Below, piece by piece: positions 57,501-64,000 of a stretch of DNA of 64,000 nt (position 1 is the stretch's first letter; every line of letters starts with the position of its first letter). The notes under the pieces are model-generated. The model did no database searches, had not been told where the DNA came from, and was given only the letters and a program-made list of their open reading frames with translations. Made by a program: the position numbers and the translations under genes. The DNA comes from Lepas anatifera. Lineage: Eukaryota > Arthropoda > Thecostraca > Lepadidae. The stretch is from positions 996,501 through 1,060,500 of the forward strand of contig JAOTON010001574.1 in NCBI GenBank assembly GCA_034440635.1, read 5' to 3'.

Positions 57501-60500
57501 CTTGGCCTGCCGGAACATGCTGGGTCACAGGCCGGAGGGGTTTCTCCTGGACTTGGCGCGGTTAGCTGATCAGATAGCAGACGTTTGGTTGATGACAGAG
57601 TTTAAAGTGAATATTATTATTAACATAATGGTAGGATACAACCTACTGTTCATGCTACTTTAGGGCCGGAAAAGTAGTTAACTTTTAAGCGTTATATTTC
57701 GAGCTCGGCTGTATCAAACACGAATCTCAAGTGTTTACCAAAAACATATCTTTAGGTTCGTGTTTGGTATAGAGCTGAGCTCGAAATAAAACACAAATTA
57801 ACTTCTTTAACGGCCCTAAACTTACATGAGCATTAGGTTGTGTCCTACCATTCTATAGCGGAGGTCACAGGTCAGGAGACCGGACGGTGCCAGCCGGGTG
57901 GGGTCAGACGCTGTCGGACCCACACAGGGCTGGATGGGATGATAGCTGACCGTGCGCTACTCTAGAGGTCATTCATGGGAGAGCCAATTCGACTATCCAA
58001 TCGTAGTCAGTCAATGGAGGACTCGAATGGCTGAATACGTCGTTAACACCAATTGTGGGGAGATAGTCAAGCCTGTAAGGTAGCGCAATCAGTTTGGAGT
58101 AATAATCGTGAAAAACTTAATGTCATAAACAATGTGACACAAGCCAATATTGTATATTCCATAGAAAAGGATCAGCTGTTCGAACGAGAGATTCTACGCG
58201 TGGATATGCGGCGTGACTGAAACTTGTGTGAACCGTACCCTGGAGGTGGCATCGCGGCCCTTCTTTCCGAACACGCCCGGCAAGATGCTGAAGTAGCCAT
58301 GTCGCTTCATCTTCATCTCGGTGTAGCTTTCCTGCTTCGTGTCGACGAACAAATCTGGCGGAACGGGACGCTGGGGGTTAGCAACCAGCAGGATTCTTGG
58401 CAGGACGCTAGAAAGCTCTCCACGCATCTCACTTAGGAGATGCATGGAGTAATAAATCCGCATAAAGATATTCTAGCCGTAGGAGTTCAGCTAAAAGGAC
58501 CCAACGAGACAAAACGTCACGAGATGAATACCAGAAATATTGGAAAAGATACAACAGCAGCTCCATTTTACTAGAAAAAGAGAAAAAAACAGATCTCAAT
58601 GTTCAGGGTTTCCCAACGGCAGGGGTTTCCAAACGCTGAGTCATGACACCATTCGGGGTTACGGAGCCATCTTGTGAGGGCAAGGAAGGTCTGTGAAGTT
58701 TAACATGAACTCTGATCTAAAACAGCTTTAACGCCGCCCCCCACTGACAAGAATGACATATTCATGGCACCCTAACTTCAGCGTACTTTCGGAGACCTGG
58801 GGACATTTGTCATGACGAAGGCGTTGTTGTTAACACAGCTCTTTAGCTCGAGGTTGCAATACTCAAAACGGATTATCTATAATAACTTGTCAATAATTTT
58901 GAAAGATTTAGAACAATTTCTAAAACTTTCGAGCCCTGACTTGGGCGACTACCCTTTTTACTTGTCTCTGCGAAATTAGCGTTTCTAGCAGGCTGGATAA
59001 AAATAAATTAGGGGAACCATGGGAAGCTGACGACAATTATCGCACATTATCGGAGGTGAAGGTCAGGACTCCGAAATTTTCGAAGAGGAATTAAAAAGCT
59101 TCAACTGCGCTCTCAGTTTTCTACTCTATTGGGAATGGCGATGCTCTACAGAAAGGGTTCGCTCGCAAACGAAGCATTTATAAACAATGAACACAATTCT
59201 CTTCTGCAATCCATAGTGAGTTTTAGGGTCGGGGCCATGCAGACCTCTGACCGTCTAAGGGAGATCACCATACCGGAAATGCCGAGAGCCAGTGTTCTGG
59301 AAGCCATGTTCTAGAAGCCCTCCTCGGCTGAGCAACTCACTCACCGCCGGAGAAGTACTGTCCCTCGATGAACTGCTCCTTGCCGAGCTCCTCCAGGCCG
59401 ACGCCCACCAGGCGGACGCCGGCCTGCTTCAGCTGGGGGTGGATGGCACTCATCTCCTTCGCCCCCAGCCGACAGAACACTCATCCGAACCGGCGCAGGA
59501 AGGTCACCACCGTCGGCTGGTCCGCCCACAGCGCGCCCAGCGTCGTCACCTGGGCACGGGGGGCAGGGTCACAGGGTGGCCTGAACAGGTGAGGCAGGGT
59601 CAGGGTCTGAAGGTGGGTCAGGGGGGGCTGGCACGTGAGTCAGGGTCACCCACGCACGTGAGTCAGGGTCAGAGAGTCACCCGGGCATGTGAGTCAGGGT
59701 CACAGGGTGGCCTGAACATGTGAGTCAGGGTCACAGGGTGGCCTCAACACGTGAGTCAGGGTCACAGGGTGGCCTGAACACGTGTCAGGGTCACAGAGTG
59801 CTCAGAGCACGTGAGTCAGGGTCACAGGGTGGCCTGAACACACAATATATACGAAACAAACAATATATCGGCCTGTATTTACTTGTTTCGGTGACCCAGA
59901 ATCCCATGCTAACTCAATGCCAAGTTCCATCCACTTGCATTTATTTTTAATGTTTAAATTCATGGTGAGAAGCAATAATGTTCCGAGAAATTTGGCATTT
60001 TCAAATACATTTTCGGAGGAATTAATTGAAAGCCATTAGAGATAAGTGGGTAGTATAAGTATATAAGCGTAGAGTGGGTAATATAAGGGATTAATTTAGG
60101 GTTCCTGTATGTATCATGTATCGCCCGTAGTGTGAATATACGTGTATGGTTGTAAGTGAGTAAAATGACCGCAATTAACTTTCCTATTCAACCATGTCAA
60201 TTCTGAGCTTGCCAGCGACGGTGCTCTGAACCGAGAAGCTACAAATGACAAGTTTCTTACTAAAATTATAATTATACCCATGAAAGAATTGCAATATTAC
60301 AATTCCCATCTCAAAATATCATCAAGCGGAATCAATTTTCTTTCATTGGGTGAAATGAAAAAACAAATCGGTCCATAAGATCGGAAAATATTAAGATTTG
60401 AATGAAATGAGCAAACATGCAATCCTCCGGCAGAAAGGCAAAAACTATGTCAACAGCATACCTTTTGCAGTGGAAACTATGCCTAAACACAAGAAAGTTG

Positions 60501-61252
60501 ACCTAGCTGCCCCCATGTGGCTGTCTTGAAGCTAACTGAAGCGTGCCTTCTGACATTTCGAGCTTATAAGTGGGTCGTCAATTTTCAGTAGCTTTTTTGC
60601 TTGAATCAGAAACACGCATTTTCACGGAATAAATATTGTCGGGCTAGCTCGAATTTTCTTTCTAAATGGTCCCTGTTGCCTATTCAAAAGGAGACAATTT
60701 TCAAGTTCGCAGCTTAAGTGTAAAAATGAGAAAAACAAAATAGAAAAAGGTTGATCCAAAATTTCTAAAAACTATTTTAGATTTAGATTCGGGGTTTTAG
60801 TTTGGGTATTTGGCGTAGGAGGGCTATCACCCAACAAAGTCGCAGAGCTCTGGCATCCATTCTCAGATCCGACATGCGGCCAGAATAGAACCTCTTTGAA
60901 ATCTCAATCCGCTTCGCTCCATGGATTTCGTCATGCGGCTCTGACAAGACCACAACCAAACCAATAATAGGATCAGCGGATACTATGTGAATATCTACAA
61001 GCCTACGCCGGTTATGAAAACAAACAAAACTGCTACAAGTCATGCTAAATTCCTGAACTATCAGATCCTGACTAACAAATCACAGGAAACCTGAGAAACA
61101 GAACCGATACAGTTCACGTGTAAACAGACACTGCTAGGAGACTGATACGCATTCCTTAAAATGCCGAGTTTCTCAAATCACGACATGTCATATCTTACAT
61201 CTCCGGAGACGGCGGACTTGACTTGCACGGCTGCTAGCTTGGCAAGGTTCAT
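54599..61252 (-). CDS. PRXL2B: PRXL2B (FAM213B) peroxiredoxin-like protein with predicted selenocysteine
   Basis: Five exons, all GT-AG with matching phases: 61199-61252 (MNLAKLAAVQVKSAVSGD), 59345-59549, 58239-58354, 57358-57506 and 54599-54673 (ALGISSGG...VSQ, TAG). The length is about 199 codons; the human protein is near 198. Landmarks: TFLRRFG-TGA-VFC (catalytic CxxC with the first Cys replaced by TGA at 59481-59483), GVRLVGVGLEELG, LFVDTKQESY, FSILPGVFGKKGRD, KIEGDLKGDGFLMGG and LLEFKQDGPADHV. The family has a thioredoxin fold; vertebrate PRXL2B reduces prostaglandin H2 and prostamide H2. That substrate is not shown here. Exon 4 needs one more G in the C-run at 57428-57432 to stay in frame, probably a sequencing error. 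The start is the first ATG after an in-frame TAA at 61391-61393. A SECIS follows the stop. Confidence 0.9.
55881..56330 (+). mobile_element. 450-bp MITE with TTAA target sites, copy 2, in PRXL2B intron 4
   Basis: The ends are ATGGAATGTGGCACC and GGTGCCACATTCCCT, flanked by TTAA (55877-55880, 56331-56334). It is near identical through its length to 17851-18294. No ORF. The rest of the 2.7-kb intron 4 shows no gene. Confidence 0.88.
57628..57852. repeat. ~225-bp foldback sequence in PRXL2B intron 3
   Basis: The two halves are imperfect reverse complements: AATGGTAGGATACAACCTA at the left, TAGGTTGTGTCCTACCATT at the right. GGGCC and TTTCGAGCTC blocks occur in matching positions. It is a candidate foldback MITE, with no target duplication identified. 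Confidence 0.75.
59481..59483 (-). other. In-frame TGA, predicted selenocysteine codon
   Basis: In exon 2 of PRXL2B the codons read CGG TTC GGA TGA GTG TTC TGT CGG. The TGA takes the place of the first Cys of the CxxC redox motif (C-V-V-C in vertebrate PRXL2B as I recall it). The reading frame and family similarity continue for 34 codons beyond it to the exon end and then through three more exons, so it is not a terminator. Confidence 0.88.
59560..59845. repeat. ~31-bp minisatellite beside the PRXL2B exon 2 acceptor
   Basis: Seven to nine imperfect units of GTGAGTCAGGGTCACAGGG then TGGCCTGAACAC. It starts about 10 bp upstream (gene sense) of the exon 2 3' splice site. On the gene strand units contain an acceptor-like TTCAG followed by GCC. 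Confidence 0.85.
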
Positions 61253-63891
61253 ATCTGCGGCAGGCGCTTCACTGCTACCGGAGAGTACGTAAGCCAAGAG
61301 GGCGGCGCCTGCAATGCCGACAATCAGCCGAGGCGAAGTCAAGCTAGGCAGCCGACCGAAATAGCTCCGTTGGCCCTCCAGAGCTTTCTCTTAACAGTTA
61401 CAAATTCAGCACGGAGATCACCTGAAAAAGCAAACAATATCGTGAAAATCATAATAATGTACGACTATGACTGGTCTCATTTCACTTAGGGCGAATAACA
61501 GCCCCATCAGTAATGTAGACACGCCTTAGGGACGGAGGGCGGAACCACTGGGAAGCAGCGAAGAAGCATGTCCCCAAACAATTTCAAGATATGTCCGTCT
61601 TCACACTGTCTGCCAGAACTTGCCAAAAAGGGCAATATAAACTTTTCCTTACCCTGCCGCTCCCCCTCCCCCAAAGAACACATGCAGATATATCGAAGGT
61701 CTATCACAACCAGCTTGCAGTAAAGGACAGTGTACCTTTAACACCATGACTAAAAACACGTTTCCGAATGAAACGGCTCATTGTCTGTCTTTATAGTGTC
61801 TTCATTTTACGGGGGTATCTTGTGGCTTTAAACTTTTAGCTTTAGTCTTTTTACATTTAGCGCTTTCGATTTCGAATCTCATTCTACTCTGAGTATTTCA
61901 GCCGACATCCCGAATGTATATTTTTATAAATAATTACGTGTCAATTAAATAACCACCCACAGTGGACCTTAGACAAACTATATACGAACGAATATAATGA
62001 TGTGTGAAAGGTAGCCATGGTATCAAATTGTAGATTATTTAATCAAATGGGCGAATTCCATCCCAAATCACAGTTGATCTCCCAATAACCCCGAGCCCCA
62101 TCCCCCACTCTATTGGCTGGCGGCGATGTAGCCAGGATAAGAGCGCTGTCCGCTATCGCCGGCCGGGTTCATCTGTTACGGGGCGCGGCTGCCTGGGCGG
62201 CGGATCGCCGCACGGGCTGACACCGTTGGCCTTCACACTAACGCGACAGCGCTGGAAAACACCGGCACAAACCAGACAGTTTCAGCGGATCGGGCCTTCT
62301 GATGGGAAGCGAAACGGCTCCCACGTCCTGTCGTCGGCCCTCCACTGTCTTGCCGCCTGACGGTCCCAACACCACCACACGCCTGAACCGTGCTCCGCCT
62401 CCAATCACCACTGCCCGCGGACCAGCCACTCTCTCAGCCTCGGACACCGCCAGTCTATCCTCTCCACCACCTCCCAATCAGCATCTCCGCCGCCGCCTGA
62501 GAGCCGTCCGCCACACGAGAACCGGCGAGCCCTCCCAGCAGAAATGTCACCGCCATCCCACCAGCGCCCGCCCCCTGGCGGCGACTTCCGCACCATGCCG
62601 CGGCGATCGGCGGAGTTTCAGCGCTGCGAGCGCTGGCGGATCACTCGATCCGCCGGTTATCTCCTTTACCCGGTCCACGAGCCTGGCCGGCGCCTCCGAA
62701 GCTACCGGGGTCCTCGTTACCACGGGCGGCTCCTCTGAAGTCGTGCGGGGGCGTTGTTAGTGTATCAAATTCCAGCTCCATCTGTCGATGGCCCGGGGTG
62801 CACCGCGTAACTGAGCCGATGACGCCTGCTCGCCGCGGTGTTGCTAGCAGAAAGGATATTCACAAATCTCCAGATTCTTGAGAGGATACCTTCAAGAGCC
62901 GGAAGCACGCACAAAAAGCTCGCATATTTGTAACAAGGGCGTGTAAAAGGTAGTGGAGACACTGCTGTTGAGGTTGATTGAGAAGGCTGTGAGAGTTTGA
63001 GATCAATGCCCTACCTGTATCGCAGCGTCCCCTGCGCGGTTCGGACAGACACTGCCGGAGCACCGGCCCAACACCACCGCCCGGCTGCCGAGGGGCACCC
63101 GCGGGCACGACCGGCAGGGGCGGACTCAGCGCAGGCGAGCACGCGCCATCACAAAGGCCAGCTCGAAAATGTTGTCAATTTACTGTCACTTCCACGGTAT
63201 TCTTCCCCTGGATAGGCTGCCATCTTCAGTTTATCAGTTTTTTTCCGAGGAAGCAAAATACATCACACTTTACCTGCCCAGTATCGATATTTTCTCGGTT
63301 TCTCCAAACTTTACAACCTAGTTCTCTCGAGTTTTTCCCTTTAGAAATCAGAAATGATAAAATGACCAAGCAGCAACGAGGTCATATGACGTCGATGGAA
63401 ATGGGAACTAACGAAGCTACGTCTCGGCCAGGGCGGCTAATCCTGCCTCTGGGCGGTGTCATTCTCGGGACCTTTTCATCGGTGCAAAGACCACGTGACC
63501 GAGCCCAACGCGCGCGCTTGCCGAATGCACCAGACAAGCCCAAATCAATGTTAATGACCAGTGCCCCATTTCGATTAAGGTGTGAAAATGCGACGCATTT
63601 TACAAAACACTCACCTGCTAGGTTGCGCCGAACAGAAAATCTTGTTTCACAAAGAGCGGCATAGATATGAACTACAGCGGGGATTATACCCAATTCCAGA
63701 ATGGGATCCCTCCTTCTAAATAGATAAGGACAACTTCTTATTTTACATACACAATGACATTTTCAAATTACTTAGTTGAAGGAAAATCTTTGATTTATTT
63801 GCTCTTATTCCATTAATTAGTCATTCTACGTTTACTTTGTGAAATGTTGCCGAACAAAGCGCGCCAGTGATAGAAATGTAAACACAAAATA
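61253..63891. other. PRXL2B 5' flank and CpG-rich stretch
   Basis: 61253-61390 is an open extension of the PRXL2B frame (see findings). 62130-62760 and 63040-63130 are GC- and CpG-rich; open frames there (for example 62302-62760, plus) are low-complexity Pro/Ser/Arg/Thr and match no family I know. 63490-63499 contains CACGTG. The region may include promoters for PRXL2B and for a plus-strand gene starting near 63892, but none is proven. Confidence 0.4.
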
Positions 63892-64000
63892 ATGGACCCA
63901 AAAATTCAACGCATTTTGGGCGAGGCCCTCTTTTTGCTTACTGTGGAAGGTATCTTCAACACCGTGGAACTTGAAAACGTGAAAAGCGGAACCCCAGGCA
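63892..64000 (+). CDS. Possible first coding exon of an unidentified plus-strand gene (partial)
   Basis: ATG at 63892 in a fair context (AAAATAATGG) opens a frame reading MDPKIQRILGEALFLLTVEG and continuing to the window edge. A possible donor GGTATC occurs at 63948. The peptide looks helical and protein-like, but I cannot name a family. It could be chance; only 36 codons are visible. Confidence 0.3.
   Translation, partial: MDPKIQRILGEALFLLTVEGIFNTVELENVKSGTPG

Noticed and set aside
59292..59723. 143-codon plus-strand frame
   Set aside because: It is the antisense shadow of PRXL2B exon 2 and the neighbouring minisatellite.
62302..62760. 152-codon plus-strand frame in CpG-rich DNA
   Set aside because: Low-complexity composition typical of chance frames in GC-rich sequence, with equal open frames on the other strand.

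Overview
This is eukaryotic, animal genomic DNA. It has spliced genes with GT-AG introns, many LINE fragments, a Penelope-like element, hAT-like DNA transposons, MITEs, minisatellites and long microsatellites. The species cannot be fixed from the sequence. A marine or other non-insect invertebrate is my best guess, because one gene looks like a working selenoprotein gene and insects have largely lost selenoproteins. All six protein genes or pseudogenes I can name lie on the minus strand.

Layout. Positions 271-7378 hold the first six coding exons of a DNAJB11/ERdj3 orthologue (ER-lumen Hsp40); its last part lies beyond the left edge. From 8100 to 16.6 kb the DNA is almost all transposon: a 1.4-kb hAT-like element, a TGACCT-rich TTAW-flanked element, and a 4.4-kb hAT-like element with 8-bp target duplications that carries a 2.7-kb minisatellite and a nested 381-bp MITE. 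From 18.9 to 52.4 kb there are four intronless amino-acid transporter genes (AAAP family) in a tandem array with roughly 10-12 kb spacing. Three are intact (18944-20416, 30595-32091, 50941-52440) and one has two frameshifts (41357-42856). The DNA between them holds LINEs, some nested in one another, a double Penelope-like insertion, a 1.36-kb palindrome and a homopolymer block that is probably an assembly artefact.

The most notable locus is 54445-61252: a complete five-exon PRXL2B (FAM213B, prostamide/prostaglandin F synthase-like) gene of about 199 codons. The first cysteine of the catalytic CxxC motif is replaced by an in-frame TGA. The 3' UTR, about 95 nt after the stop codon, contains a hairpin with all the parts of a eukaryotic form-2 SECIS element. 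Together these indicate a selenocysteine-containing PRXL2B. From 61.3 kb to the right end there is a CpG-rich stretch and, at the very edge, a possible first exon of a plus-strand gene.

There is no operon-like cooperation between the genes. The shared theme is tandem-repeat growth at gene features: the DNAJB11 exon 5 donor, the PRXL2B exon 2 acceptor, and the 3' ends of the transporters.
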